Source: Methylobacter sp. (lineage in GTDB: Bacteria > Pseudomonadota > Gammaproteobacteria > Methylococcales > Methylomonadaceae). Taken from it: a DNA stretch of 64,000 nucleotides. The notes under the pieces were generated by a model. The model was not told the DNA's origin. It made no database searches and worked only from the letters and a program-made list of their open reading frames with translations. Positions 33,992-43,433 of the stretch are shown here, piece after piece (position 1 is the stretch's first letter; the number at the start of each line of letters is the position of its first letter). The stretch is from NCBI RefSeq assembly GCF_023227905.1, contig NZ_JALOCF010000018.1, forward strand, positions 9,508-73,507, read 5' to 3'. Made by a program: the position numbers and the translations under genes.

Positions 33992-34978
33992 ATGTCCAGC
34001 ACCCAGCCTTCATCAAATGCACAATCCGTCTCAGACCAGGCTACCGCATGGTTTGCGCGCCTGCATGCGGATGACGTGAGTGCCGGGGAACAGGAACAGT
34101 TCAAAAACTGGTACCGGGAAAGCCCGCAACATGCCCAAGCCTATGACAAGATGGCGCTGCTTTGGGAAATGCTTGAAGCACCCGGCAAACGGGTTCATGC
34201 CAGGCTCGAAGCCGAACAATCCTCAGCCCCAGCCGCCCGCCCGCCCCTGCGCGGCAAGCAACCGCCTTACGCCCGGCGATTTATGGCAACGTCTGCGCTG
34301 GCTTTGATTGCGTTGCTGTCCTATCAACTGCCGGCACACTACCAAAATTGGCGCAGCGATTACCATACGGCACCCGGCAAACAGTTAACCGTTGCGCTCA
34401 GCGACGGATCGCGGCTGACGTTAAATACCGACACCGCCATCGCCGTGCACCTTGCCGACAAGCAACGGAACATCGAACTGCTGCTCGGCGAAGCTTATTT
34501 CCAGGTATCCCCGGATAAAAATCGCCCGTTCGTAGTCAGCAACGGCACAGCCAATGCCCGTGCGGTCGGCACTGCTTTCAGTGTTAAAAAGACCGCTGAC
34601 GACATGCGGGTGGTCGTCAGCGAAGGCACGGTGGAAGTATCGGCAGGCAAAGCCGACTCTACCGCCCTGGTCCATATCAACCAGCAAGTGGACTATCAGC
34701 AGGGCCGCATCGGGCCGGTGATAACCTCAGACCTTATGGAAACGCTGGCCTGGCAGCGCGGACAACTGATTTTTAAACGGCAGCCGCTATCTCGGGTGAT
34801 TCAGGAAGTGAACCGCTACCGGAGCGGACAAATTGTGATTCTAAACTCTAAGCTGAAAGAAAGGATCGTTAGCGGCGTGTTTGATACCGCAGATCCAGCC
34901 GCAGTGGTTGACGGCATCAAAACCACCCTGAAAGTCAGCTCGGTGAGCTTGTCGAATCAACTGGTTTTGCTTTATTAA
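33992..34978 (+). CDS. FecR-like anti-sigma/signal transducer, module 1
   Basis: A 328-residue inner-membrane protein: an N-terminal DUF4880-type cytoplasmic region (FARLHADDVSAGEQEQFKNW), a membrane segment near residues 97-110 (ATSALALIALLSYQL), the periplasmic FecR domain (TVALSDGSRLTLNTDTAIAV, ERPF-type NRPFVVSNG, VGTAFSVKKT) and a C-terminal STN-like part. It relays receptor occupancy to the FecI-like sigma factor. It lies between the sigma factor and the receptor. Confidence 0.88.
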   Translation: MSSTQPSSNAQSVSDQATAWFARLHADDVSAGEQEQFKNWYRESPQHAQAYDKMALLWEMLEAPGKRVHARLEAEQSSAPAARPPLRGKQPPYARRFMATSALALIALLSYQLPAHYQNWRSDYHTAPGKQLTVALSDGSRLTLNTDTAIAVHLADKQRNIELLLGEAYFQVSPDKNRPFVVSNGTANARAVGTAFSVKKTADDMRVVVSEGTVEVSAGKADSTALVHINQQVDYQQGRIGPVITSDLMETLAWQRGQLIFKRQPLSRVIQEVNRYRSGQIVILNSKLKERIVSGVFDTADPAAVVDGIKTTLKVSSVSLSNQLVLLY

Positions 34979-35034
34979 TTAACCGAACAGGCCTACTCAC
35001 GCCGATTAGAACAGCTTAAGCAAGTACCGCGACA

Positions 35035-35069
35035 AAGACCTTCCAGGTTTTTAAAACCTGGAAGGTCTT
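35035..35069. repeat. 35-bp near-perfect palindrome, copy 1
   Basis: Arm AAGACCTTCCAGGTTTT (35035-35051), one central T, and the exact complement to 35069. The same palindrome recurs at 58379-58411. It lies 57 bp after the fecR-like gene and could terminate transcription, though no U-tract follows. Confidence 0.8.
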
Positions 35070-35223
35070 AACCACCGCCCTAACATAACTCCTGAAGCGC
35101 AAGTAAACGTTTAAATACAAAGCAAGCGATACAATTTTTCTTCCTCGACTAAGGGTAAATCGATCTAGCTTCGTCGTAAGTCATGAAGTTAATACTTTTA
35201 TGACCTAAAGAGGATTTACCCAA

Positions 35224-37707
35224 ATGACACGACCAACGCACCAGGTTTGTAAATATCGCGGACAAAATTTAATCAAAACAGCCGGACTGCTGATGCCTGT
35301 GATACTGTTTGCGGCTGGACCAAACACCTATGCCGCTGATGCAGCCTCCCCTAAAACTATACAATTCAACATCCCGGCGCAATCCCTGTCGAGCGCATTG
35401 ACACGTTTTTCCGCCGAGACCCGGCTGCAAGTACTGTATGAAGGCGATGTGGCCGATAAACTGCAAGCTCCGGCACTTAACGGCGCTTACACGCCGGAGC
35501 AAGCTCTGGAAAAACTGTTGCGCGGCAGCGGGCTTAAGTCTCGCTACACTAATGACAAAACCATCACCATAGAAGTGCCGACCAGCCAAAACCAGTCGCC
35601 CCCGATCACGTTGCAAGCGATGACGGTAACCGGAAAAAGCCAGTACGACGCTAACGATCCGTATGACAAGCATTATGCGGCCCCCAATTCCAGCTTTGCG
35701 ACCAAAACCGACACGCCGATCATGGAAACGCCGCTAAATATTCAGGTGCTTCCGAAAGCAGTGCTTGATGATCAACAATCTACCAAACTTGATCAGGCGG
35801 TGAAATTGGTCAGCGGGGTCACTACCGGTCAAGGCGCAGGCGGAATTTCCGATCAAGTTACCATACGCGGTTTTTTTAACTTCAACTACTTTCGTAACGG
35901 CATGCGCATCGACACTAACGGAGGCGCAGACGGAACGCGCGCCATGGCGAACGTGCAAAGCCTGGAAGTGCTCAAAGGGCCGGCGGCGATGCTGTATGGA
36001 CGGGTCGAACCCGGAGGCATGGTTAATATCGTCACTAAAAAGCCATTGGAGACTGAGTATTATTCGCTGCAACAGCAAGCCGGATCATTTGATTTCTATC
36101 GCACCAGTATCGATGCGACAGGGCCTTTGACCAGTAATAAGGACTTGCTGTATCGGATGAATGTTTCTTACGAAAACAGCGGTTCGTTTCGCGAGTTTGT
36201 CGATTCCGAAAAAGTATTTGTCGCGCCGGTCCTGCAATGGAACATCAGTCCGCAGACGCAAGCAATACTGGAAATGGAATACCGCCACGAAAATAATAGT
36301 TACGATCCGGGGGCAGGCGCTTTAATCATTGATGGAAGAACAGCAAATGGCACCTGGATTAATCCGCGCTTAGCGAAAATTCCCCGTGAACGGAATTTGA
36401 TAGAGCCCGACAATAAAAATCCTCTTGATAATGAATTCATCGGTCTTAATGTGAACCATAAATTCAATGATGACTGGGTATTGTCCGAGCAACTCGGCAT
36501 CAACCTATTGGATAGGACCCGGACAGCGATGAATTCCGGAGCTTTAAACGCCGATCAACGCACACTGAACAGGCAATTGCTCACAAGCGACTTTTATACC
36601 AACGACAGTTATTTCACCACAACCAATTTGACCGGCCATTTCGATACTTGGGGGCTTAAACATACGTTGTTAGTCGGAGGCGATTATTACCTCCAGGATG
36701 AAAATTCCGTCGGCTATAGCAGCACCGTGCCAAGCACCATTGACATTTATAACCCTATCCACAGAGGCCTTCCGCCGGTCAATCCAACGACGCGCGCCAG
36801 CCAATCGTTTCATACGACCACGGATTTGTACGGCATCTATCTACAGGATCAAATCAAGTTGCCTTACAACGTCCATGTGATGGGCGGCTTCCGTTACCAG
36901 GATGTCGAGCAATACAATGTTCTTACCAAGCAGGTAGGACAAAAAGCCGATGCGGTAACGCCACAAGCGGGCGTGCTTTGGCAACCCATCAAATGGCTGA
37001 GCCTATACGGCAACTATGTGGAGAATTTCGGCACCACCAACGGTCAGGGACAAGGCGGTACATTTTTACCGCCGCAAACCGCGCAACAATGGGAAGGGGG
37101 ATTTAAAACCGCATTCTTCGATGACCGCTTAAGCACCACCATTGCTTACTTCAACTTGACCAAGCAAAACATTCCCACGATCGATCCTGCTAATCCAACC
37201 TTCAGCATTGCAACCGGCGAGGCGCAAAGCCGCGGCGTAGAAGTGGACATCAGAGGCGAAATTTTACCGGGGTGGAACACTATAGCCACCTATGCCTATA
37301 CCGAAACCGAGGTACTCAAAGAAAATAACCCCAATAACATACCTGTGGGTAGCCCACTCAGGGGCATTCCTAAAAATACATCCACTTTATGGACAACTTA
37401 CGATTTTCAGCAAGATTACCTGCGTGGCTTCAAAGTGGGTGCCGGCGTGGACTTATATAGTTCAAGAAAAGCAACTTTCGATCGGCAGCAATTCGATTTT
37501 GCCGGGTATGGCGTGGTTAATCTGTTGGGGAGCTATACGCGGAATGTCGCTAAATCCAGGGTAACACTCCAATTGAATGTCACCAACCTGTTGGATAAGG
37601 AATATATCCACGATGGTTTTATCCAATCCAACTCCGCCACTCTTCAAACCCGAACTACCTGGGGTGCGCCAAGAACTCTGATGGGATCGGTAAAGGTCGA
37701 GTTTTAA
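35224..37707 (+). CDS. TonB-dependent siderophore receptor with STN signalling domain, module 1
   Basis: An 827-residue receptor. Signal peptide LIKTAGLLMPVILFAAG, STN domain at residues about 40-120 (IPAQSLSSALTRFSAETRLQ), a TonB box-like ITLQAMTVTG, plug domain (PLNIQVLPKAVLDDQQSTKL, VLKGPAAMLYGRVEPGG) and barrel ending LMGSVKVEF. The STN domain contacts FecR, matching the gene order FecI-FecR-receptor. AGAGGA lies upstream of its ATG. Ligand unknown: ferric siderophore, or copper-methanobactin-like chelate if the host is a methanotroph. Confidence 0.9.
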   Translation: MTRPTHQVCKYRGQNLIKTAGLLMPVILFAAGPNTYAADAASPKTIQFNIPAQSLSSALTRFSAETRLQVLYEGDVADKLQAPALNGAYTPEQALEKLLRGSGLKSRYTNDKTITIEVPTSQNQSPPITLQAMTVTGKSQYDANDPYDKHYAAPNSSFATKTDTPIMETPLNIQVLPKAVLDDQQSTKLDQAVKLVSGVTTGQGAGGISDQVTIRGFFNFNYFRNGMRIDTNGGADGTRAMANVQSLEVLKGPAAMLYGRVEPGGMVNIVTKKPLETEYYSLQQQAGSFDFYRTSIDATGPLTSNKDLLYRMNVSYENSGSFREFVDSEKVFVAPVLQWNISPQTQAILEMEYRHENNSYDPGAGALIIDGRTANGTWINPRLAKIPRERNLIEPDNKNPLDNEFIGLNVNHKFNDDWVLSEQLGINLLDRTRTAMNSGALNADQRTLNRQLLTSDFYTNDSYFTTTNLTGHFDTWGLKHTLLVGGDYYLQDENSVGYSSTVPSTIDIYNPIHRGLPPVNPTTRASQSFHTTTDLYGIYLQDQIKLPYNVHVMGGFRYQDVEQYNVLTKQVGQKADAVTPQAGVLWQPIKWLSLYGNYVENFGTTNGQGQGGTFLPPQTAQQWEGGFKTAFFDDRLSTTIAYFNLTKQNIPTIDPANPTFSIATGEAQSRGVEVDIRGEILPGWNTIATYAYTETEVLKENNPNNIPVGSPLRGIPKNTSTLWTTYDFQQDYLRGFKVGAGVDLYSSRKATFDRQQFDFAGYGVVNLLGSYTRNVAKSRVTLQLNVTNLLDKEYIHDGFIQSNSATLQTRTTWGAPRTLMGSVKVEF

Positions 37708-37732
37708 CCGGTTAGCTATATAGGAGGCAATA

Positions 37733-37816
37733 ATGGAATATCAGGGATTGTGTCACCAATTCCCAATACTTTTATTCTTAATGCACCGCATGGCTACATT
37801 GCCAATCACGCCTTAA
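37733..37816 (+). CDS. Possible 27-residue peptide with a strong ribosome-binding site
   Basis: AGGAGG stands 5 nt before an ATG that opens a 27-codon frame (MEYQGLCHQFPILLFLMHRM at the start, ending ATLPITP). It lies between the receptor and the PepSY-TM gene, whose own start has a poor Shine-Dalgarno sequence. It may be a short membrane peptide or a translational leader for the next gene. No family is recognised. Confidence 0.35.
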   Translation: MEYQGLCHQFPILLFLMHRMATLPITP

Positions 37817-37831
37817 CGAGGTCTAAAAAAC

Positions 37832-39100
37832 ATGCAGCAATCTCTTGATGATTTTCCAGTGCATAACCCGATGACGGTAGCGAAAACCGATACCCATCTG
37901 GTCAAACTCAAAGCTCGGCGTAAATTGTGGCTGGATGTGCATTTATATCTCGGCCTGATCGTCGGCGCGATCTTTGCTGTAGTCGGTTTGACCGGGGGCA
38001 TGCTGGTGTTTTATCAGGAAATGCAGGAAGTGTTAAATCCTGAGCTGGCTATGGTTTCGATACTGCCGGAAAACCGGGAAAGGTTGCAGAGCTCGGATGA
38101 CATTGTTGCGGCGGCAGAAAAGGCCAAGCCGCAAGGCAGCCGCTTTTTCAAGATCTATTACCCCCGCAAGCCCGATGTAGCCTACAAGATGCTGTATTTT
38201 GTCAGGGATGAAAACCGAGCGAATAACGGCGACGGCTATTATATTTTCGTCGATCCTTATACCGTCCAGGTCAAAGGCGTGCAGCTCTGGCATCCCAAGG
38301 ATCGCTACTGGGGACGGCCTTTAGTCAGTTTTATCATGCAACTGCACTGGTGCTTGTTATTGGGCAAACAAGCCGGCGGCATTCTCAATGGCATTTTAGC
38401 GGTGTTATCGATTATTTCGGTATTGACCGGCCTGATTGTCTGGTGGCCGCTGACCGGCAAATTCAAACAGGCTTTAACCTTCAAGCGCAATGCCAGCACC
38501 GTGCGCTTTAACTTCGATCTGCATAAAACCATCGGCTTTTATTTGACCATCGTGCTGCTGCCAGTGTTGTTTTCCGGTATTTATTTTAATCTGCCGGATC
38601 AGGTGAATGTGCTGGTCAGATTGTTCTCGTCAACCAACAGGCCCAATGCCTTTAGCACGGTTCCGGCGGAAATTCACAGCCGTGTACCGCAAGCGGGACA
38701 ACAGCCGATTAATGTCTCGGCAGTGGAGGCCATTGTGCAGGAACGCTATCCAGCCGGTCGGTTGTGGATGCTCAATGCGCCGAAAAACCCGACAGATGTT
38801 TACACGGTAATGAAGAACGAGGTAACCGAAATAAGCCGCTTTACCGGTTATCGCGATTTCGCCGTCGACCAATATAGCGGCGAGATACTCAGAGTTTACG
38901 ACAGAGGCACCGGCAGCGGCGGCGACATTTTTCTGGACTGGCAATGGCCGTTGCACAGCGGCAAGGCTTTCGGCTGGACCGGAAGGATTTTAGTGTTTCT
39001 TTCCGGCCTAGCTTGCCCTGTTTTGTATGTGACCGGGGTGATCCGATGGCTTCAAAAACGCAAGGCAAAGAAATTATCGAGGAGCCACAATTTTCACTGA
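37832..39100 (+). CDS. PepSY-TM membrane protein
   Basis: A 422-residue inner-membrane protein with four membrane segments: LYLGLIVGAIFAVVGLTGGM near residue 34, ILNGILAVLSIISVLTGLIV, TIGFYLTIVLLPVLFSGIYF and a C-terminal ILVFLSGLACPVLYVTGVIR. PepSY domains lie in the periplasm. The histidines in LWLDVHLYLG, MQLHWCLLLG, FDLHKTIGF and QWPLHSGKAF may bind haem. Such proteins follow siderophore receptors and are thought to be ferric reductases. It belongs with receptor module 1. Confidence 0.87.
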   Translation: MQQSLDDFPVHNPMTVAKTDTHLVKLKARRKLWLDVHLYLGLIVGAIFAVVGLTGGMLVFYQEMQEVLNPELAMVSILPENRERLQSSDDIVAAAEKAKPQGSRFFKIYYPRKPDVAYKMLYFVRDENRANNGDGYYIFVDPYTVQVKGVQLWHPKDRYWGRPLVSFIMQLHWCLLLGKQAGGILNGILAVLSIISVLTGLIVWWPLTGKFKQALTFKRNASTVRFNFDLHKTIGFYLTIVLLPVLFSGIYFNLPDQVNVLVRLFSSTNRPNAFSTVPAEIHSRVPQAGQQPINVSAVEAIVQERYPAGRLWMLNAPKNPTDVYTVMKNEVTEISRFTGYRDFAVDQYSGEILRVYDRGTGSGGDIFLDWQWPLHSGKAFGWTGRILVFLSGLACPVLYVTGVIRWLQKRKAKKLSRSHNFH

Positions 39101-39356
39101 ACAATTGTTATTGGAATCCGAAGCTCTCCTGCAAAAAAATATGCATAAACCAGCCGGACAATCTCAGGAATGATTCTTTTCGACTGCTGTGGGCATAAAT
39201 ACAAAAAGCTTGTGTCATATCCCCTATTCAACTGCGGCATTTGACACAAGCCTTTTCTCTGAAATTATCAAGCAACTGATATTTATAACGATTTTAACAG
39301 GCATGGATATTGCTTAGTGCTCTGGCACCACTGTTTAATTCTGTCTTGCATAACCG

Positions 39357-39872
39357 ATGACCGAACCCAATCACAGCTTCCTGCATGACCTGTTCCTGAA
39401 ACATGCCCACGAAGTCAGCGCCTTTATTCGCGGACGCTGGCCCAGAGAGCCGGATGTTGACGATATCATGCAGGAATCGTTTTTACGCCTGTCGCAAGTC
39501 CCCAACCCGGAAACCATCCTTAATCCGCGAGCCTTTCTGTTCACGACCGCATCCAATATGGCCGTGGATCGCCATCGTCGCCGAAAAACCCGCGAGCGAT
39601 ATATTGAACCGGACGCGGACCTTGAGAATTTGGCGAGCGATCATGTATCTCCCGACCGCCATTCGGAAGCACAGCAAGCACTTGAGCGGTTCAGCGAATG
39701 GCTGGACGAGTTGCCGGAGCTGCACCGGCATGCCTTTGTTCTGTTCCGCATCGAGGGCTGTCCGCATGCCGAAATCGCAGTACGCCTTGGTATTTCCGTG
39801 AGTACCTCCGAGCGCTATGTAAAACAGGCCATGCACCATATCGGTCTGCGTCTCAACGCTATGCAAGCCTAA
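39357..39872 (+). CDS. FecI-like ECF sigma factor, module 2
   Basis: A 171-residue ECF sigma factor. Region 2: RWPREPDVDDIMQESFLRLS and AFLFTTASNMAVDRHRRRK. Region 4: LPELHRHAFVLFRIEGCPHA with EIAVRLGISVSTSERYVKQA. It starts a second FecI-FecR-receptor set and is not closely similar to the module 1 sigma factor, so the two modules probably respond to different ligands. Confidence 0.88.
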   Translation: MTEPNHSFLHDLFLKHAHEVSAFIRGRWPREPDVDDIMQESFLRLSQVPNPETILNPRAFLFTTASNMAVDRHRRRKTRERYIEPDADLENLASDHVSPDRHSEAQQALERFSEWLDELPELHRHAFVLFRIEGCPHAEIAVRLGISVSTSERYVKQAMHHIGLRLNAMQA

Positions 39873-39964
39873 AGTTATGACGATAATTGAGCTGCCGAAC
39901 GTCTATAGTATGATTGCGATAAAATGAACAGACTTAACCAGAACCGATAAGGCTATAAACCAGC

Positions 39965-40939
39965 GTGAAAACCATCCTCCCACCCTCTTCCGAATCAGCG
40001 CATGCACAAGCTATTGACTGGCTGCTGCGCATCCGTTCGGAAAACTGCACTGAGGCAGAGCGCCACGCTTTCAATACTTGGCTGGAAGAAAGCGCAAGCC
40101 ACCGCCAGGCCTATGAAACGGCGCAATCGCAATGGCAATGGATGGATCAATTTAAAAGCATGAGTTTTCCCGCACGGGATGCCGCATTGCACTACCGCAA
40201 AAAATCGCCCCGCCGCATGCTTAAATACAGCGCCGCCGCCTCGCTGTTGCTGGCTTTGGGCTTAACCGCCTTTATGCCGAACGGCTGGCTGGGAATCCCG
40301 CATACCTATATTGCCGAAAAAGGCAACCATCAAGCCATCACCCTGGCCGACGGTTCCAGTATTGAACTCAATACCGAAAGCGAGGTGCGGGTTCATTTCA
40401 ATCATTGGCGGCGCAACGTCGAAATGATAAAAGGCGAAGCTTTTTTTACCGTAACTCACGATGCCGAACGCCCGTTTGAGGTACGCGCAGGTAACGGACG
40501 CATCCGCGACATCGGCACCGCGTTTGAGGTCTACATCAAACCCGAACAAGTCATCGTTGCCGTGCAGGAAGGCATCGTCTCAGTGCAAGCCGCCGGAAAG
40601 CGGGAACTGACAGCCGGACAGCAACTGGCCTTTAACGGCAGCGGCGAATTCCAGACGCTGCAAGGTCAAGATATCGCCGGACTCACCGCCTGGCGGCAAG
40701 GCAAGCTCGTATTCCGAGACCGTCCCCTAGACGAGGTACTCGCCGAAGTAGGCCGTTACCACGATACCCGCATCCATTTGCAGAATGAAACCTTGCGTAG
40801 ACTGCGGGTTAGCGGCACATTTCACACCGCCGAACTCGACAACACGCTCGACGCCATCGCCACTATCCTGCCGGTTAACATCGATCATGTCGGCGAACAT
40901 GAAATCGTGCTGAAATCGGCGGCCTCCGTTCACAAATAG
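39965..40939 (+). CDS. FecR-like signal transducer, module 2
   Basis: A 324-residue protein that starts with GTG. It has the DUF4880-like N-terminal region (TEAERHAFNTWLEESASHRQ), a membrane segment (YSAAASLLLALGLTAFMPNG), the FecR domain (AITLADGSSIELNTESEVRV, DAERPFEVRAGNGRIRDIGT) and an STN-like C terminus. AAGG is upstream. It links the module 2 receptor to the module 2 sigma factor. Confidence 0.88.
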   Translation: MKTILPPSSESAHAQAIDWLLRIRSENCTEAERHAFNTWLEESASHRQAYETAQSQWQWMDQFKSMSFPARDAALHYRKKSPRRMLKYSAAASLLLALGLTAFMPNGWLGIPHTYIAEKGNHQAITLADGSSIELNTESEVRVHFNHWRRNVEMIKGEAFFTVTHDAERPFEVRAGNGRIRDIGTAFEVYIKPEQVIVAVQEGIVSVQAAGKRELTAGQQLAFNGSGEFQTLQGQDIAGLTAWRQGKLVFRDRPLDEVLAEVGRYHDTRIHLQNETLRRLRVSGTFHTAELDNTLDAIATILPVNIDHVGEHEIVLKSAASVHK

Positions 40940-41053
40940 TCGGACTGTCGTTTTTAGACTGAACCGAAAAAATAACTTCAAATTCCTGACGATTTTTTTA
41001 AAGTCATGCGTCTATCCCTTATCAACACAATTTAATAAGGGAGAAACGAATAA

Positions 41054-43423
41054 ATGACATTAAAGATCACACGGCTTACCGCGGCTATTTTGGCAACCAT
41101 GGCGAGCGCCGCTTACGCAGACGAACAAAAACATCACTTCGACATCCCCGCGCAAGCGCTGAGCTCAGCACTGCAAACGCTCGCCGCGCAATCCGGCGCA
41201 CCGATGCTTTATGCGGAACAGACGGCGGCGGGCAAAAAAAGTCGGCGCTTGAGCGGCGACTATACGACCGCCGAAGCGGCGGATAAATTGCTTGCAGGCA
41301 GCGGCCTTGTCCACAGCGTCGCCGAAAACGGCACGGTGACGGTTAAACCGGCACCGCAAAGTACAGGCCCCGTTACCTTAAAGCCGATGACTGTTACCGG
41401 AAAAGTAGACGATGATCCAGCGTCTTACCGAGCCACCAACACCAGCACCGCCACCAAGACCGACACGCCGATTATGCAAACGCCGCAATCCATTCAAGTG
41501 ATCAAGCGGTCATTGATGGACGACCAGCAAAACATCACCGTCAGTGAAAGCCTGCGCAATGTCAGCGGCGTGGTGCCCAATAATCCTGCCTTCACGCCGG
41601 CCAAGGATTTTACCCTCATCCGAGGCTTTGCAGCCGAACAAGTGATTGACGGTTTTACCCAATATTACAATCCGGGCGATCGGGAAAGCACAGTTAATAT
41701 TGAGCGAATCGAAGTCCTGAAAGGCACCAACGGGATACTTTACAGCGGCGGCGCCGGCTCGCCGGTCGGCGGCTTGGTCAATATCGTTTCCAAGCTGCCC
41801 CAGGCCGAGGCATCCCGCGAGTTGGGCTTTAAAATCGGCACTAATAATTATTACCAGCCTTATCTCGATATTAACCAGCCGCTGACCAAAAATATTTTGA
41901 CCCGCTTTACCGGCGAATATACCGACGCGGGCAGTTACCTGGATGTCGTGAAAACGCAACGCTACAACCTCAATCCGACCATAACGTTTACCAACAACGA
42001 TACGACCACGTTCACCGTGCAAGGCAAGGTGTCCAGGTGGGAGCAGCCTGAATACCAAGGCTTGCCGGCCACGGGTACGGTAGCGGGCCAGCTTCAGACG
42101 CCCCGGCATACCTTTGTAGGCCCTTCCGACATCCCTGACAGCTCTAGCGAATTTAGCGGCGTTTGGGGCACGTTGGACCACAAGTTCAACGATATGTGGT
42201 CACTCAATCTAAAGGCTCGCCATGCCCAATCGGAATTCGACGAGAAAGTTCAATCCTTGGCCGGAGCGGACGGATTTATTGCCGACCGGCCGTTTTTTGC
42301 TAACACGTGGGCCCTGGTCAATGCCGAGCTGTTTCAAAAGCAAGAGGAACTGAGCTTTTTAGGCAACGTCACGGCCAAGTTTGATGTCGGTCCCACTAAA
42401 AATACCGTACTGATTGGCGCGGACCATAGCGAAGTCGATGATAAAGGCTTTATGGATGTCGATATGGGCCGGTTCGGTTTTGGTGCAGGCACTGTTGACT
42501 TAAGCAGGCCTTCGTTTCCTGCGGCTTACGGCCCGGCAGGCCCCGGCATCGATAACCAGTTTGTGACCAACACCACTTACGGCGGCTACACCCAACTGCA
42601 AAGCACGCTTTATGATCGGCTGCATTTATTAACCAGTCTCAGAGTCGGCCATGTCGGCATCGATTACCAAAATACGACGCAGAACATAGACGCCAGCGGC
42701 GATAAAACTAGGTTTTTGCCACGCGCAGGCGGCGTTTTCGACCTGACGGATGAATATTCCTTGTTTATCAACTACAGCGAAGGCATGCGCGGCCAGCCTT
42801 TCGTCAACTTTGTCGGCGCCCCTCAACCGGAGGAATCGACAACGCTTGAAGGCGGGCTTAAATTCAATGTTGCCCACCAACTCACCGGACAGATTGCGGT
42901 TTATGAAATCGAACGCAGCCATGTCGCGGTCACCGATAACACCGACCTGCGCCGTCGCTCAAAAGCCGAAGGCCAGCAGCGTTCGCGCGGCGTTGAAACC
43001 GACCTGACCTGGCAAGCCACCGATGGGCTGAGCATTCTTGCCAACTACGCGCATACCGATGCCAAGTTTACCGACAATTTGGCCGGCGTTCCTGAAGGCA
43101 ACAAGCTGGCTACTGTGCCTGCCGACTCCGGCAGGCTGTGGGCAAACTACCGCTTTCAGCAACCGATGCTCAGAGGATTCAGTATTGGCGGCGGACTCTA
43201 TGCGCAAGGGCAAACTTATCTGTCCAACAATAATCAGTTCAAAAGCGACGGCTACCATAGCTTCGATGCCAGCATCGGTTATGAGCGCCAGCAGTTCAAA
43301 CTCATGGCGACAGTAAAAAACCTGACCGATGAGGATTATTTTCAAGCCTACAACTATTTTGGCGGGCGCGTGATACCTTCAGAAGGCACATCCGCCTATG
43401 TCACTGCATCTGTCAAGTTTTAA
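41054..43423 (+). CDS. TonB-dependent siderophore receptor with STN domain, module 2
   Basis: A 789-residue receptor with signal peptide (TRLTAAILATMASAAYADE), STN domain at residues about 28-95 (IPAQALSSALQTLAAQSGAP), TonB box-like VTLKPMTVTG, plug (PIMQTPQSIQVIKRSLMDDQ, IEVLKGTNGILYSGGAGSPV) and a barrel ending AYVTASVKF. AGGGAG lies upstream of the ATG. The stop is 10 nt before the DJ-1/PfpI lipoprotein gene, so the two are co-transcribed. Confidence 0.9.
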   Translation: MTLKITRLTAAILATMASAAYADEQKHHFDIPAQALSSALQTLAAQSGAPMLYAEQTAAGKKSRRLSGDYTTAEAADKLLAGSGLVHSVAENGTVTVKPAPQSTGPVTLKPMTVTGKVDDDPASYRATNTSTATKTDTPIMQTPQSIQVIKRSLMDDQQNITVSESLRNVSGVVPNNPAFTPAKDFTLIRGFAAEQVIDGFTQYYNPGDRESTVNIERIEVLKGTNGILYSGGAGSPVGGLVNIVSKLPQAEASRELGFKIGTNNYYQPYLDINQPLTKNILTRFTGEYTDAGSYLDVVKTQRYNLNPTITFTNNDTTTFTVQGKVSRWEQPEYQGLPATGTVAGQLQTPRHTFVGPSDIPDSSSEFSGVWGTLDHKFNDMWSLNLKARHAQSEFDEKVQSLAGADGFIADRPFFANTWALVNAELFQKQEELSFLGNVTAKFDVGPTKNTVLIGADHSEVDDKGFMDVDMGRFGFGAGTVDLSRPSFPAAYGPAGPGIDNQFVTNTTYGGYTQLQSTLYDRLHLLTSLRVGHVGIDYQNTTQNIDASGDKTRFLPRAGGVFDLTDEYSLFINYSEGMRGQPFVNFVGAPQPEESTTLEGGLKFNVAHQLTGQIAVYEIERSHVAVTDNTDLRRRSKAEGQQRSRGVETDLTWQATDGLSILANYAHTDAKFTDNLAGVPEGNKLATVPADSGRLWANYRFQQPMLRGFSIGGGLYAQGQTYLSNNNQFKSDGYHSFDASIGYERQQFKLMATVKNLTDEDYFQAYNYFGGRVIPSEGTSAYVTASVKF

Positions 43424-43433
43424 GGAGCGTGGT

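Noticed and set aside
33377..43423. Methanobactin biosynthesis operon
   Set aside because: No precursor peptide or MbnB/MbnC-like gene is present; only receptor and sigma/anti-sigma genes resemble that system.
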